Assembly (NCBI RefSeq): GCF_900188355.1
Contig: NZ_FZNX01000004.1
Span: forward strand, 62,001 to 126,000
Origin: Lutibacter flavus
GTDB lineage: Bacteria > Bacteroidota > Bacteroidia > Flavobacteriales > Flavobacteriaceae
Length of the DNA stretch: 64,000 nt
Direction of reading: 5' to 3'
Positions 42,942 to 52,794 of this stretch are shown here, one piece after another (the first letter of the stretch is position 1; each line of letters starts with the position of its first letter). The notes beneath the pieces are model-generated. The model ran no database searches. It had not been told where the DNA came from and worked only from the letters and a program-made list of their open reading frames with translations. Both the position numbers and the translations under genes were made by a program.

Positions 42942-44231
42942 ATGGAGAGCGGCATAAAAAGAAATTTTTTATTTATTTCAAGATGGGGCGAATCATTAGA
43001 CATTGCCTATGCAACTCTTTTAGAAGGTAACTTAGTAAAAATGTTTATTGAAGACAAGCCTTCAAAAGAAATTGGTTTTGGCTTTGTAACAAAAGTAAAA
43101 GATTGGAAAAAGCACAAAGATTGGGCAGATATTATCATTTTTGATTATACTGGTTATGGTAAAATTTGTCAACAACTAAGAGCATCTGGAAAAATTGTTT
43201 TTGGAGGAAGTGAATATACGGATCAATTAGAATTAGATCGAAATTTTGGTCATGATGAACTTCAAAAGCACAAAGTAAAAATTATTCCATCAAAAGAATT
43301 TCAAAATTTTCAATCAGCAATTACATATATTGAAAAACACCCAGATTCATATGTTATTAAACCTTGTGGAGAAATACAAGAGTTAAAACAACTTCTTTTT
43401 GTGGGTAATGATGATGAAGGCAAAGATGTTATTCGTGTTTTAAAAGCCTACGAGAAATCTTGGGGAAATAATTTTGGAAATTTTCAGCTTCAAAGAAAGG
43501 TAAAAGGGGTAGAAATTTCTGTTAGTGCCTTCTTTAATGGAAAAGAGTTTATAAAACCGGTAAACATTACTTTTGAACATAAAAAGTTATTTCCAAAAGA
43601 ATTAGGTGTTTCAACAGGAGAGATGGGGTCGAGTATGTTTTGGTCTAAAGAATCACCTATTTTTAAAAGTACACTTCAAAAATTTGAAAGCACTTTAGCT
43701 AAAAAGGATTTTAGAGGACATATAGATATAAATTGCATTGTAAATGGCCATGGTATATTTCCGTTGGAATTTACTTCACGGTTTGGATTTCCACAAATTT
43801 TTATTCAAAGGGCTGGAATTCACGAGCCAATTGGAAATATGTTATATAAAATTGCTAATGGAGAAAACTTTACAATTAATGTGAAGAAGGGTTTTCAAAT
43901 TGGCGTTTTTATGGTGGTGCCTCCATTTCCTTTTGATGATAAAAAGACTTTTGAATTGTTTTCAAAAGATTCTGTTGTAATTTTTAAAAAGGAAGTGAAA
44001 GAAGGAATTCATCCAATGCATTTGAAAAACATTAATGGAGAATGGCTTATTACTGGAAATACCGGAATTGCATTGTTAGTAACAGGAACCGGAATAACAA
44101 TGAGAGATGCTCAAAAAACAATGTATGGCAGGGTAAGTAATATAATTGTAAATAACAGCTATTATAGAACAGATATTGGTGATAGGTGGTTTGACGAATC
44201 GGATAAATTAATGTCTTGGGGATTATTATAA
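42942..44231 (+). CDS. ATP-grasp enzyme related to phosphoribosylamine-glycine ligase
   Basis: A 429-residue cytosolic ligase. I chose the ATG at 42942 over a GTG at 42915. The N-domain (NFLFISRWGESLDIAYATLLEGN) and the ATP-grasp core (YVIKPCGEIQELKQLLF, GVEISVSAFFNGKEF, GEMGSSMFWSKE, GHIDINCIVNGHGIFPLEFTSRFGFPQ) follow the PurD plan, but glycinamide-synthetase signature residues are not complete. It probably joins a carboxylate to an amine in another pathway. It is followed after 11 nt by a GNAT gene, suggesting a two-step small-molecule route (inference). Confidence 0.8.
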   Translation: MESGIKRNFLFISRWGESLDIAYATLLEGNLVKMFIEDKPSKEIGFGFVTKVKDWKKHKDWADIIIFDYTGYGKICQQLRASGKIVFGGSEYTDQLELDRNFGHDELQKHKVKIIPSKEFQNFQSAITYIEKHPDSYVIKPCGEIQELKQLLFVGNDDEGKDVIRVLKAYEKSWGNNFGNFQLQRKVKGVEISVSAFFNGKEFIKPVNITFEHKKLFPKELGVSTGEMGSSMFWSKESPIFKSTLQKFESTLAKKDFRGHIDINCIVNGHGIFPLEFTSRFGFPQIFIQRAGIHEPIGNMLYKIANGENFTINVKKGFQIGVFMVVPPFPFDDKKTFELFSKDSVVIFKKEVKEGIHPMHLKNINGEWLITGNTGIALLVTGTGITMRDAQKTMYGRVSNIIVNNSYYRTDIGDRWFDESDKLMSWGLL

Positions 44232-44242
44232 ATAGTTAAAAA

Positions 44243-44695
44243 ATGGACTTAAAATTTTCCAACTTCAACAAAACTCCGCAGAAGTTTTTTGATATTTTAC
44301 CACTAGATTGGCAAGAAATAGTAGTTTCTCAATGGGAAAAATATAAGAGCACCGCATCTATTTATGTTTTTAAAGAACTTGAGGAGCTAATTGCAGGTGG
44401 AATTGTATTTAAAAAAGGGCATCCAAATATGACTGCTTTTGAAGAAAGCCATAACTATTTATATGATGAAAATTATTTTTATATAGGTTTTGTTTGGGTG
44501 ATTCCTGAAAAAAGAAACCAACAACTAGCTTCTAAATGGTTGGTTAAACTTAAAGAAGAAAATAAAAAGCAAAAGTATTGGCTTACAATTGAAGAGGAGT
44601 CTTTAACCTATTTTTATAAAAAAAATGGTTTTAAATTGATTGCTGAAAGTAAAAATGTCATTTCAAAAGAATGGATATTTACTTTTAAACCTTAA
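44243..44695 (+). CDS. GNAT-type acetyltransferase paired with the ATP-grasp gene
   Basis: A 150-residue GNAT fold. The acetyl-CoA segment FYIGFVWVIPEKRNQQLASKWLVKL follows the V-x-P-x-x-R-x-x-G/L-A pattern, and SLTYFYKKNGFKLI is the C-terminal motif. It is in the same transcription unit as the ATP-grasp enzyme, so it may acylate its product or substrate. Confidence 0.75.
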   Translation: MDLKFSNFNKTPQKFFDILPLDWQEIVVSQWEKYKSTASIYVFKELEELIAGGIVFKKGHPNMTAFEESHNYLYDENYFYIGFVWVIPEKRNQQLASKWLVKLKEENKKQKYWLTIEEESLTYFYKKNGFKLIAESKNVISKEWIFTFKP

Positions 44696-44714
44696 TTATG
44701 ATTATATATTTTAA

Positions 44715-45471
44715 TTAATTCTTTTTAGATAAATCAATATTATAACTTAAGGTAACGTGTAAAATATCGTTTGAAACGTAGAATAATGAGGTTTTTCTAT
44801 AATAATAGCTACCATATCCCATCCATATAGTTGAGTTTGGCAATAGTTTATAACCTAGTAAAGCAGCAAAATTATTTTGATCAAAATCTGGATTGGAAAT
44901 TCCGCCACCTCCAAAACGAATTCTAATTTCATTAGAAAGTTTACCAAGTATATAGTTATTATTTTTTAGTTTAAATAAGTTGGTAGTTGCTTGGAGTTGC
45001 TTGGAGTCTATATCTAAATCGGTTTACATATTTATCTCCATCTATAACATTTGGGCTAACACTTAAGTTTATTAGTTCAATCACTCTTTCTTCAAAACAA
45101 AACCACTGGCTTAGTTTAAATTTACCTAAGGTGGAACGAATTGTTAAATGTTGAAAAAATCTATTTTCATTTTTATGGATTGAAGGAGCAGAAACCCCTT
45201 CAGGAAAAGATCTGCAATGTAAATACCCAACTCCTATACTTGTGTTTTTAGTAAAATTATAGTTGATACTTGGAGAATATAAAAAAGCCTGAGTACTTTT
45301 TAAAAAATGAACGAGTCGTTGTTGTGTAATATTTAAAAAATAAAATTTATTTGAAAGTTTAATATTGTTTGTAAATGTAAACCAGGAGCCGTTATCTTTT
45401 AAAATTTCAGTTTGAGCATTTAAAGTATTAAAAGTAAACAAAAAAAATATACCTAAAATAAGGCTTTTCAT
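44715..45471 (-). pseudogene. DUF2490 family outer-membrane protein, frameshifted by a 10-bp duplication
   Basis: The intact 5' part (from the ATG at 45471; signal peptide ending NTLNAQ) reads the usual DUF2490 pattern (GSWFTFTNNIKLSNKFYF, YLHCRSFPEG, RVIELIN, RFRYRLQ). At 44985-45004 the 10-mer AGTTGCTTGG occurs twice in tandem, shifting the frame and giving a stop at 44971. Removing one copy restores a continuous frame that runs RYRLQATTNLFKLKNNNYIL through IRIRFGGGGISNP and GYGSYYYRKTSLFYVS to a TAA at 44715. The full product would be about 250 residues. It is either a recent pseudogene, a slippage-switched gene or an assembly error. Confidence 0.85.
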
Positions 45472-45580
45472 TTTTTTAATCGGCAAAGGTAAAATTATCA
45501 AATAGAGAAAATATGAGATTTATCAGTTTTAAAGATTTTTTTGTACATTTAAATAATTATTAATTAAAAAAGAAAAAGGT

Positions 45581-45781
45581 ATGGCAGTAATGAAAGTTAT
45601 TGAAGTAATGGCTAGTTCTAACAAAAGTTGGGAAGAAGCTACAAGAAATGCAGTTACACACGCATCTAAGAGTGTAAAGCATATAAAATCTGCATTTGTT
45701 CAGTCACAAAGTGTTGTTGTGGATGATGGTGAAGTTTCTGAGTTTAGAGTAAATGTTAAAATTACTTTTGAAGTAAAATAA
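45581..45781 (+). CDS. Dodecin family flavin-binding protein
   Basis: A 66-residue protein that matches dodecin throughout: MKVIEVMASSNKSWEEATRNAV, the helix HASKSVKHIKSAFVQS and the last strand FRVNVKITFEV. Dodecins form hollow dodecamers that store or buffer flavins; the Trp37-type position of the archaeal protein is not at the same place here. It has its own terminator (45801-45828). Confidence 0.9.
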   Translation: MAVMKVIEVMASSNKSWEEATRNAVTHASKSVKHIKSAFVQSQSVVVDDGEVSEFRVNVKITFEVK

Positions 45782-45799
45782 TCTCAGTTTAAAATTATT

Positions 45800-45830
45800 A
45801 GAAAGCGCTTTTATTAAAAGCGCTTTTCTT
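45800..45830 (+). terminator. Terminator of the dodecin gene
   Basis: GAAAGCGCTTTT ATT AAAAGCGCTTTTC hairpin. Confidence 0.88.
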
Positions 45831-45867
45831 GTTTAAAATCAATATCTTTTATCTTTATAAAAAAATA

Positions 45868-47982
45868 ATGTATCGTTTATTCTATTTTCTAATTGTATTT
45901 GTACTTATAAGCTGTAAAACCCAAACCGAAAAAAAAATGGCAAATCATAAATTCACTAACAGTTTAATTAACGAAACAAGTCCTTATTTACTTCAACACG
46001 CGCACAATCCAGTAGATTGGTATGCTTGGAATGATGAGGCGCTCGAATTGGCTAAAAAAGAAAATAAATTATTACTAATCTCTATTGGATATTCTTCTTG
46101 TCATTGGTGCCATGTAATGGAACATGAAAGTTTTGAGAATGATTCTGTGGCAGCAATTATGAATAAAAATTTTATTAATATTAAGGTTGATAGAGAAGAA
46201 AGACCAGATATTGATCAGGTATATATGAATGCCGTTCAATTAATGACGGGTCGAGGTGGCTGGCCTTTAAATTGTATTGCTTTGCCAGATGGAAGGCCTG
46301 TTTGGGGTGGGACTTATTTTCCAAAAGAAAACTGGATAAGCGCATTGGAACAATTAAGTACAATGTATAAAGAAAAGCCAGAAGATGTTATTTCTTATGC
46401 TGAAAAATTAACAGAGGGTATTAAAAATTCCGATTTAGTTCCATTAAATGTAAACCCTAAAGAATTTACAAAGGAAAATCTGAAGTTGGCAGTTGAAGAA
46501 TGGAATCAATATATGGATTTTGATTTGGGAGGAAGAAAAGGAGCTCCAAAATTTCCAATGCCAAATAATTATAGTTTTCTTTTAAGATATGCAATTCAGG
46601 CTAAAGATAGCAATATATTAGATTATGTAAATACTTCGCTTACCAAAATGGCTTTTGGTGGAATAAACGATCAGATAGGCGGGGGGTTTTCACGCTATTC
46701 GGTTGATAATAAATGGCATGTGCCTCACTTTGAAAAAATGCTTTATGATAACGGACAATTGGTAAGTTTATATTCTGAAGGGTATCAAGCTACTAAAAAT
46801 GAATTGTATAAAAAAACTGTTTTTGAAACATTAGAATTTATTGATAGAGAACTAACAGCAAAAGAAGGTGCTTTCTATTCTTCTTTAGATGCGGATAGTA
46901 AAAATGCCGAAGGTAAACTAGAGGAAGGAGCTTTTTATGTTTGGACACAAGAAGAATTAAAGGTTATTTTAGGTGCTGATTTTGAGTTGTTTTCCGGTTA
47001 TTTTAATGTAAATCACTATGGGTATTGGGAACATGATAATTATGTACTGATAAGAAAAAATGAAGATGCTGAGGTTGTGAAAAAGCATTCAATTTCAGTA
47101 GATGATTTAAATAGTAAAGTTAAAAATTGGCAAAAAATATTATTAAAAGAACGCGATAAAAAAGATAGACCACGTTTAGATGATAAATCCTTAACATCTT
47201 GGAATGCCTTAATGTTAAAAGGATATATTGATGCTTATAAGGTTTTTAATGAACCTCACTTTTTAGATGTTGCAATAAAAAACGCTACATTTATTTACAC
47301 AAAACAACTTCAGGAAAATGGAAATTTAAATCATAGTTACAAAAATGGAAAAAGTACAATAAATGGATATTTAGAAGATTATGCTACTGTAATTGAGGCA
47401 TATATTTCTTTATATGAAGTTACATTTAATGAATTATGGCTAAATACTGCAAAAAAATTAACCGATTATAGTTTTGATCATTTTTATGATCCAGAGAGAG
47501 CTATGTTTTATTTTACTTCAGATGAAGATACGAATTTAATAACTCGTAAAATGGAAATTGAAGACAACGTAATACCAGCTTCAAATTCAATAATGGCAAG
47601 AAATTTATTTAAATTAAGTCATTATTATTCTAACAGTTATTATTTGAAAACAAGTAAGCAAATGCTTCATAATGTTCAGGAAAAAGCTGAATTATATGGA
47701 TCTGGATATTCTAATTGGTTACAATTAATGTGTGATTTTTCGAGAGATTTTTATGAAATAGCAATTTCGGGACCAAATGCAAAAGGTAAATTGTTAGAAA
47801 TTAATCAAAAATACATTCCGAATAAATTAATTGCCGGAAGCACTAAAAAAAGTACGATTCCTTTAATGGAAGGTCGTTTTAGGCGAGATGAAACTTTAAT
47901 TTTTATTTGTGTAGATGGAGCGTGTCAATTACCTGAAGATGAGGTTAAAAACGCATTAAATCAATTAAAAATTGAATTTTAA
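45868..47982 (+). CDS. YyaL/SPATA20-type thioredoxin-domain protein, lipoprotein form
   Basis: A 704-residue protein. I chose the ATG at 45868 because it starts a clean lipoprotein signal (LIVFVLISC, Cys16) and an upstream TTG at 45829 falls in the dodecin terminator. A thioredoxin-like N-domain ([19 protein letters not shown], with the Cxx[25 protein letters not shown]) is followed by an (alpha/alpha)6 barrel ([32 protein letters not shown]-like helices). The family's activity is unknown. Most members lack a signal, so the lipobox places this one at the cell envelope. Confidence 0.9.
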   Translation: MYRLFYFLIVFVLISCKTQTEKKMANHKFTNSLINETSPYLLQHAHNPVDWYAWNDEALELAKKENKLLLISIGYSSCHWCHVMEHESFENDSVAAIMNKNFINIKVDREERPDIDQVYMNAVQLMTGRGGWPLNCIALPDGRPVWGGTYFPKENWISALEQLSTMYKEKPEDVISYAEKLTEGIKNSDLVPLNVNPKEFTKENLKLAVEEWNQYMDFDLGGRKGAPKFPMPNNYSFLLRYAIQAKDSNILDYVNTSLTKMAFGGINDQIGGGFSRYSVDNKWHVPHFEKMLYDNGQLVSLYSEGYQATKNELYKKTVFETLEFIDRELTAKEGAFYSSLDADSKNAEGKLEEGAFYVWTQEELKVILGADFELFSGYFNVNHYGYWEHDNYVLIRKNEDAEVVKKHSISVDDLNSKVKNWQKILLKERDKKDRPRLDDKSLTSWNALMLKGYIDAYKVFNEPHFLDVAIKNATFIYTKQLQENGNLNHSYKNGKSTINGYLEDYATVIEAYISLYEVTFNELWLNTAKKLTDYSFDHFYDPERAMFYFTSDEDTNLITRKMEIEDNVIPASNSIMARNLFKLSHYYSNSYYLKTSKQMLHNVQEKAELYGSGYSNWLQLMCDFSRDFYEIAISGPNAKGKLLEINQKYIPNKLIAGSTKKSTIPLMEGRFRRDETLIFICVDGACQLPEDEVKNALNQLKIEF

Positions 47983-47984
47983 TT

Positions 47985-48347
47985 ATGAACAACCTACTTA
48001 TATTTATTGTTGCTCTGGTTGCATTTGAACATATCTATTTTATGATTTTAGAAATGTTTTATTGGGATAAGCCGAGAGGTTTGAAAGCATTTGGTTTAAA
48101 GCTTGAAGAAGCTAAAATTTCAAAAACCCTGGCTAAAAATCAAGGATTGTATAATGGTTTTTTAGCGGCAGGCCTTATTTGGGCACTCGTTAGTAAAAGT
48201 AATTTTGAACAAATAGCGCTTTTCTTTTTAATTTGTGTGACAATTGCTGGTATTTACGGGTCATATACTACAAAAATGACAAAACTATTTTTTGTACAAT
48301 CTATACCTGCAATAATAGGAATAATATTAATTTTAATTAAAAAGTAA
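47985..48347 (+). CDS. DUF1304 family membrane protein
   Basis: A 120-residue, four-helix membrane protein. FEHIYFMILEMFYWDKPRG at the N-terminus and KNQGLYNGFLAAGLIWAL are family hallmarks. It starts 2 nt after the YyaL-like stop and ends 3 nt before mscS. The function is unknown. Confidence 0.9.
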   Translation: MNNLLIFIVALVAFEHIYFMILEMFYWDKPRGLKAFGLKLEEAKISKTLAKNQGLYNGFLAAGLIWALVSKSNFEQIALFFLICVTIAGIYGSYTTKMTKLFFVQSIPAIIGIILILIKK

Positions 48348-48350
48348 AAA

Positions 48351-49157
48351 ATGAATTTTCAAAAGTATTTAGATTTGGCTATTGCATTTATTGAAATAAA
48401 TGCTGTTAACGTTATTGTAGCTTTCTTAATTCTAATAATAGGATTTTGGTTAGTTAAAAAAGTTGTAAAAATTACTAAAAAGGTAATGTCTAAAAGTGGT
48501 GTTGATGAAACACTCCAAAAGTTTTTAGGGAATTTACTAGGTTGGGGATTAAAAATATTGATTTTTATAACTGCAATTTCTCAAGTTGGAGTTGAAACTA
48601 CCTCTTTTATTGCAATTTTGGGAGCTGCTGGTTTGGCTGTTGGTTTAGCATTACAAGGCGCATTAGCAAATTTTGCTGGTGGGGCGTTGATAATGATATT
48701 TAAACCATTTAAAGTTGGTGATTTAATTGAAGCTCAAGGAGAAATTGGAACGGTAAAAGAGATTCAGATTTTTGTAACTAAATTAATTTCTCCTGGCAAT
48801 AAATTAGTTATTGTACCTAATGGAATCTTATCAAATGGAAACATAAAAAACTATACTGAACTTGGTATGTTACGAGTTGATTTAATTTTTGGAGTTAGTT
48901 ACGATGCGGATATTAAAAAAACGAAAGAAGTTTTATTGAATGTAATGTTAAATAATTCGAAAGTTTTAAAAGATCCTGCACCAAGTGTAAATGTTTCCGA
49001 ATTAGCGGATAGTTCAGTTAATTTTGCGGTTAGACCTTGGGCTACACCTGAAAATTATTGGAGTGTATATTTTGGTATTATTGAAGAATGTAAATACGCA
49101 CTTGATAGAGCTGGAATAGAAATACCTTATCCACACCAAGTTGAAATAAGAAAATAA
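48351..49157 (+). CDS. mscS: Small-conductance mechanosensitive channel (MscS)
   Basis: A 268-residue MscS-type channel. Three membrane helices (about 18-38, 60-85, 90-110) lead to the pore helix AAGLAVGLALQGALANFAGGALIMIFKPFKVGD. A cytoplasmic beta domain with VPNGILSNGNIKNYT and the alpha/beta end PYPHQVEIRK follow. It opens under membrane tension to release solutes. It is co-oriented with the two upstream genes. Confidence 0.94.
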   Translation: MNFQKYLDLAIAFIEINAVNVIVAFLILIIGFWLVKKVVKITKKVMSKSGVDETLQKFLGNLLGWGLKILIFITAISQVGVETTSFIAILGAAGLAVGLALQGALANFAGGALIMIFKPFKVGDLIEAQGEIGTVKEIQIFVTKLISPGNKLVIVPNGILSNGNIKNYTELGMLRVDLIFGVSYDADIKKTKEVLLNVMLNNSKVLKDPAPSVNVSELADSSVNFAVRPWATPENYWSVYFGIIEECKYALDRAGIEIPYPHQVEIRK

Positions 49158-49166
49158 ACTTATTTG

Positions 49167-49841
49167 TTAGATTATCTTTTTAGGTTTAGTTACTAAAAAA
49201 TCCTTTAAATAAAATGGCTCAAAATAAGCGACATCTTCGATGTCGTTTATTTTGTACTTTTCATATGAAAGTAACGACATTTCTTTTGCGGAAGGAAATT
49301 TGTTATCTATAAAATTGGCATTTTTGTGAGTTATTATTTCTTTGCATTTTTCAGCACCATCACCTAAAAAATAAACTTTGTACTCATTTAAATATTCACT
49401 AAATGATGTCTCATCAATAATTTCAGCAAGTATATTTCTCATACTGTTATTATTTTTAAAAACTTCACTATAAACTTCCATTCTTCGGGCATCTAAAAGA
49501 GGAATTGTTATACCATTCGAAATAGAAACAGAATTAGCTAAAGATTTAAGAGTGTTTATGGAGATTAACGGAATGTTTAAAGCGAAACAGAGGCCTTTTG
49601 CCGCCGAAACACCAATTCTTAAGCCAGTATAAGACCCAGGACCTTTACTTACCGCTATAGCGTCTAAATCTGTTATTTTAATTTTTGATTCTTTAATTAC
49701 ATCTTTAATAAACTCATGAAGTTTTTCTGCATGAGAATAGCCTCCATCATTAATTTCCTTTAAACTAACTGTTTCTCCATTGTGAGCTAAGCTTACAGAG
49801 CAGTTTTTTGTTGCAGTTTCAATATTTAAAATATAAGCCAA
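49167..49841 (-). CDS. tsaB: tRNA threonylcarbamoyladenosine biosynthesis protein TsaB
   Basis: A 224-residue ASKHA-fold protein that partners with TsaD for t6A37 tRNA modification. ILNIETATKNCSVSLAHNGE, SKGPGSYTGLRIGVSAAKGLCFAL and IPLLDARRMEVYSEVF are characteristic. Like TsaB in general it lacks the full metal-binding set of TsaD. Confidence 0.93.
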   Translation of the reverse strand: MAYILNIETATKNCSVSLAHNGETVSLKEINDGGYSHAEKLHEFIKDVIKESKIKITDLDAIAVSKGPGSYTGLRIGVSAAKGLCFALNIPLISINTLKSLANSVSISNGITIPLLDARRMEVYSEVFKNNNSMRNILAEIIDETSFSEYLNEYKVYFLGDGAEKCKEIITHKNANFIDNKFPSAKEMSLLSYEKYKINDIEDVAYFEPFYLKDFLVTKPKKII

Positions 49842-49858
49842 ATCTTAAAATTTAAATG

Positions 49859-49891
49859 CAAAGATACTTAATTTGAAAGCTATAAAACAAA
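49859..49891 (-). promoter_or_regulatory. Housekeeping promoter of tsaB
   Basis: On the minus strand TTTG (49888-49891), 21 nt, then TATCTTTG (49859-49866), 17 nt before the ATG. Confidence 0.6.
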
Positions 49892-49921
49892 ACATCCAAC
49901 TTAAAAGCTGGATGTTTGAAA
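49887..49921 (-). terminator. Terminator after the TolC-family gene
   Basis: An AAACATCCA / TGGATGTTT stem around ACTTAAAAGC, with A/T tails, between the tolC-like stop and tsaB. Confidence 0.8.
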
Positions 49922-49938
49922 TTATTATTTATAAAAAA

Positions 49939-51267
49939 TTAATCTAATACTATAGGTTCCCCAAAATAAAATTTTAACACTTTAGATTTAAATATATAAT
50001 CATATTTTGCTCTAATTATAGCACCTTCAGAATTTACCAACCTGTTTCTAACTTGATCAAAATCAAAAGATGTCATAACGCCAGAATTATAACTTTCTTG
50101 AGCATTTTTAAATGCTTCCTTTTGGGCTATTAAAGATTTTTCTGCAGATTCGTACGCTTTTGCGGCAGCTTTGGCATCGTAAAAGGCTTTTTGAATAGTT
50201 TGCTGTAATTGTAATTTTGCATTATCTAAACCAAATTTAGAAATCTCATAATTAATCATTTGCCTATTTACGTTCGATTTAGTTTGGTTTCTATTGAAAA
50301 TAGGAATATTTACGCTAAAACTTATTCCATAACCCAAATTATCATCTAATTGAGTAAAGTATGGAATATGAGAGTTGTTTTTAAGATTGTAACCATAACC
50401 TGTTCCAACATTTGCTCCAAGACTCACTGAAGGTAAAAAACTAGCTTTAGCAATTTCAACAGATAAATCAGATAATTCTATATCCAATTCAGCTCTTTTA
50501 ATTTCAGGTCTGTTTGTTAATGCTTTTTGATAAACTTCATTTGCATTTTTATATAACATAGCTAATGAAGGAGAATCAATCTCAAGAACCTGTACATCAA
50601 AATTTGTAGGATTGATTTGTAATAATTGAGCTAAATCTAATAAAGCTAAACTTAGTGTATTTTCATTTAAAATAACAGATTGTTCGTCTGCAGCGGCTGT
50701 AGATTGAGTGTTTAACAAATCACTTCTAGGTTTATCTCCAGCTTCAAATAGCGCTTTCGCACTTTCAATTTGTTTTTTACTTATTTCATATTGAACTTTT
50801 GCAACATTTAAATTCTCTTTAGCAAATAATACGTTTAAATAAGAATTAACTACAAATAATGAAATATCATCTTGAATTTTCTCTAAATCAAGCTTACTTG
50901 ATTCAACCCCAAGTTGAGCCTGTTTGTACGTATTTAAATTTCTATAGCCATTAAAAACAGTTATCCCAGAATTAATACCAAAAGATCCCCCAAAAGTACT
51001 TGTTGAAACCCTATCTTGAGAAACCGGGTCAAATCCTGAACCCAAATTTAAATTTCCATTTGTAGAAGCGTTTAAATTTGGTAAAAAATTCCCTTTAGCG
51101 TTTATAACATTTTCTTCACTTATAGCAACATTTAGTTTGTTTTGTTTTATAGAAATGTTATTGTCTAATGCGTATTCAACACATTCTTGAAGTGTCCATT
51201 TTTTATCTTGTGCATTTAAAGAAATAAATAATGCAAATGCCAAAATAGTAACAATTTTTGTTCTCAT
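49939..51267 (-). CDS. TolC family outer membrane efflux protein
   Basis: A 442-residue exported protein (signal peptide about 1-19, SLNAQ). The first domain begins WTLQECVEYALDNNISIKQ, the standard TolC-family opening, and the tandem coiled-coil halves are separated by NLNASTNGNLNLG and later FLPSVSLGANVGTGYG. It would be the outer-membrane duct of a tripartite exporter. No membrane-fusion or inner-membrane component is adjacent. Confidence 0.9.
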   Translation of the reverse strand: MRTKIVTILAFALFISLNAQDKKWTLQECVEYALDNNISIKQNKLNVAISEENVINAKGNFLPNLNASTNGNLNLGSGFDPVSQDRVSTSTFGGSFGINSGITVFNGYRNLNTYKQAQLGVESSKLDLEKIQDDISLFVVNSYLNVLFAKENLNVAKVQYEISKKQIESAKALFEAGDKPRSDLLNTQSTAAADEQSVILNENTLSLALLDLAQLLQINPTNFDVQVLEIDSPSLAMLYKNANEVYQKALTNRPEIKRAELDIELSDLSVEIAKASFLPSVSLGANVGTGYGYNLKNNSHIPYFTQLDDNLGYGISFSVNIPIFNRNQTKSNVNRQMINYEISKFGLDNAKLQLQQTIQKAFYDAKAAAKAYESAEKSLIAQKEAFKNAQESYNSGVMTSFDFDQVRNRLVNSEGAIIRAKYDYIFKSKVLKFYFGEPIVLD

Positions 51268-51436
51268 TATATATATTTGAGTTTTATTAGTTTTTAATTA
51301 ACATCAATAAATTTTTACCGAAATTATTAACTATTTTGCTCAAATTAGAACAATTCAAATTTATTCGGTTTAGGTGATTTTGTTATATGACGACTAAAAT
51401 TATTATTTGTTACACATTTAGTCTCTTATAGAAATG

Positions 51437-51646
51437 TTAAATTTTCTGCTTTCTTTTATATTTTATAATGAAATATAAAAGTGTGCCTACTAAAATATAT
51501 GGAAATATCATTAAATATAAGATACCTGTATTTAATCCTTCTGCTTCTGAAGCGTTGCCACTTTCAACAACTGCCTTGCACATAGCGCATTGTGCATTAA
51601 CTATTTGAAAGCCTAAAATAAAAAATGGAACAAGTAATTTTTTCAT
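51437..51646 (-). CDS. Small exported membrane protein with CxxC motif
   Basis: A 69-residue protein with an N-terminal signal-like helix (about 3-18), AQCAMCKAVVESG with a CxxC right after it, and a second membrane helix (about 40-62) with a basic tail. It is 1 nt from the DUF420 gene, so it probably belongs to the oxidase-assembly group. The CxxC could bind copper or haem (inference only). Confidence 0.72.
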   Translation of the reverse strand: MKKLLVPFFILGFQIVNAQCAMCKAVVESGNASEAEGLNTGILYLMIFPYILVGTLLYFIIKYKRKQKI

Positions 51647-51647
51647 T

Positions 51648-52163
51648 TTAATAATATGGTGAAATCATTAAATATACAACTACACCGATAATAGCAACAT
51701 ATAACCATAAAGGAAATGTTATACGGGCAATTTTTTTATGAAGCTCAATATTGTTAGTAATTGCTCTAACAAATGTTATTAAAACAAATGGAATTACAGC
51801 AATAGATAAAAGAATATGAGAGATCAGTACAATAAAATAAACTGTTTTAATTGTTCCCTCACCACCATATTTTGTGGATTCTGAAGTCATATGATATGCT
51901 ACATATAAAACTAAAAACAGTACTGAAAACACAATTGCTGTTTTCATTAATTTTTCGTGTAATTTTATTTTTTTATTTTTAATTGCCCAAAAAGCAACTA
52001 TTAAAAGTAACGCAGTTAACGCATTAATTGAAGCGTAAATTGGAGGTAAAAAAACAGGGAGCTTAATATCTATTTTTACGCCAAATAAAACAGCTACAAC
52101 TACAGGTATTGCTATTGATAAAATAACAATCCATTTATTATATTTTTTAGCTTCTAAATTCAT
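51648..52163 (-). CDS. DUF420 family membrane protein (CtaM-like)
   Basis: A 171-residue protein with four to five membrane helices and the family histidines (LHEKLMKTAIVFSV, YVAYHMTSEST, SHILLSIAVIPFVL, LHKKIARITFPLW). DUF420/CtaM proteins assist assembly of aa3-type oxidases in Gram-positive bacteria. Its place between an SCO gene and oxidase subunits supports the same role here. Confidence 0.87.
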   Translation of the reverse strand: MNLEAKKYNKWIVILSIAIPVVVAVLFGVKIDIKLPVFLPPIYASINALTALLLIVAFWAIKNKKIKLHEKLMKTAIVFSVLFLVLYVAYHMTSESTKYGGEGTIKTVYFIVLISHILLSIAVIPFVLITFVRAITNNIELHKKIARITFPLWLYVAIIGVVVYLMISPYY

Positions 52164-52789
52164 TATTCTTTTAATAAAACGGCAATATCTTCTTTAATCA
52201 TTTGAACTCCTTTTGGATCTAGTCCATCATAAAAGGCAATTGGGTTTCCAAGATCATCTAACCTCGATCTAATAATTCCTTTTTTATCAACCAAAGCAAA
52301 CATTCCAGAATGTTCAAAACCGCCTTCGGCTTCACTATTTTCACCCGCATACAAGGCAATACCTTTATTGGCTAATTCATATATTTTAGCTTTGTCACCT
52401 GTTAAAAAGTTCCAGGTTTTTAAAGTTGCACCGTGTGTTTTTGCATATTCTTTCAATATTTTTGGCGTGTCATATTCTGGATTTATGCTAAATGAAGCGA
52501 CTCCAAAATCTAAATTACCATAATATTCATTTTGAAGTTTCACCATATTGGCATTCATTTTAGGACAAATAGTTGGACAAGTAGTAAAGAAAAATTCTAT
52601 AACATACACTTTTCCTTCATAAAATGAATTCGAAATAAGTTTGTTATCTTGATTGGTGAATTCAAAATTTGGGACTTCTCCTATTTTAACTAAAGTTGGA
52701 GTTTTAAATTTATCTACAATTTTTGGGATTACATAAATTCCAAAAATTAAAATAATAAACGCAATTCCTACGTATGAATATTTTTTCAT
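52163..52789 (-). CDS. SCO family copper chaperone
   Basis: A 208-residue membrane-anchored thioredoxin-fold protein (helix about 5-22). FFFTTCPTICPKMNANM provides the CxxxC copper ligands and GGFEHSGMFALVDKKG the conserved His. SCO proteins deliver copper to the CuA site of cytochrome oxidase. Its stop overlaps the DUF420 start by one base. Confidence 0.93.
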   Translation of the reverse strand: MKKYSYVGIAFIILIFGIYVIPKIVDKFKTPTLVKIGEVPNFEFTNQDNKLISNSFYEGKVYVIEFFFTTCPTICPKMNANMVKLQNEYYGNLDFGVASFSINPEYDTPKILKEYAKTHGATLKTWNFLTGDKAKIYELANKGIALYAGENSEAEGGFEHSGMFALVDKKGIIRSRLDDLGNPIAFYDGLDPKGVQMIKEDIAVLLKE

Positions 52790-52794
52790 TTTAA

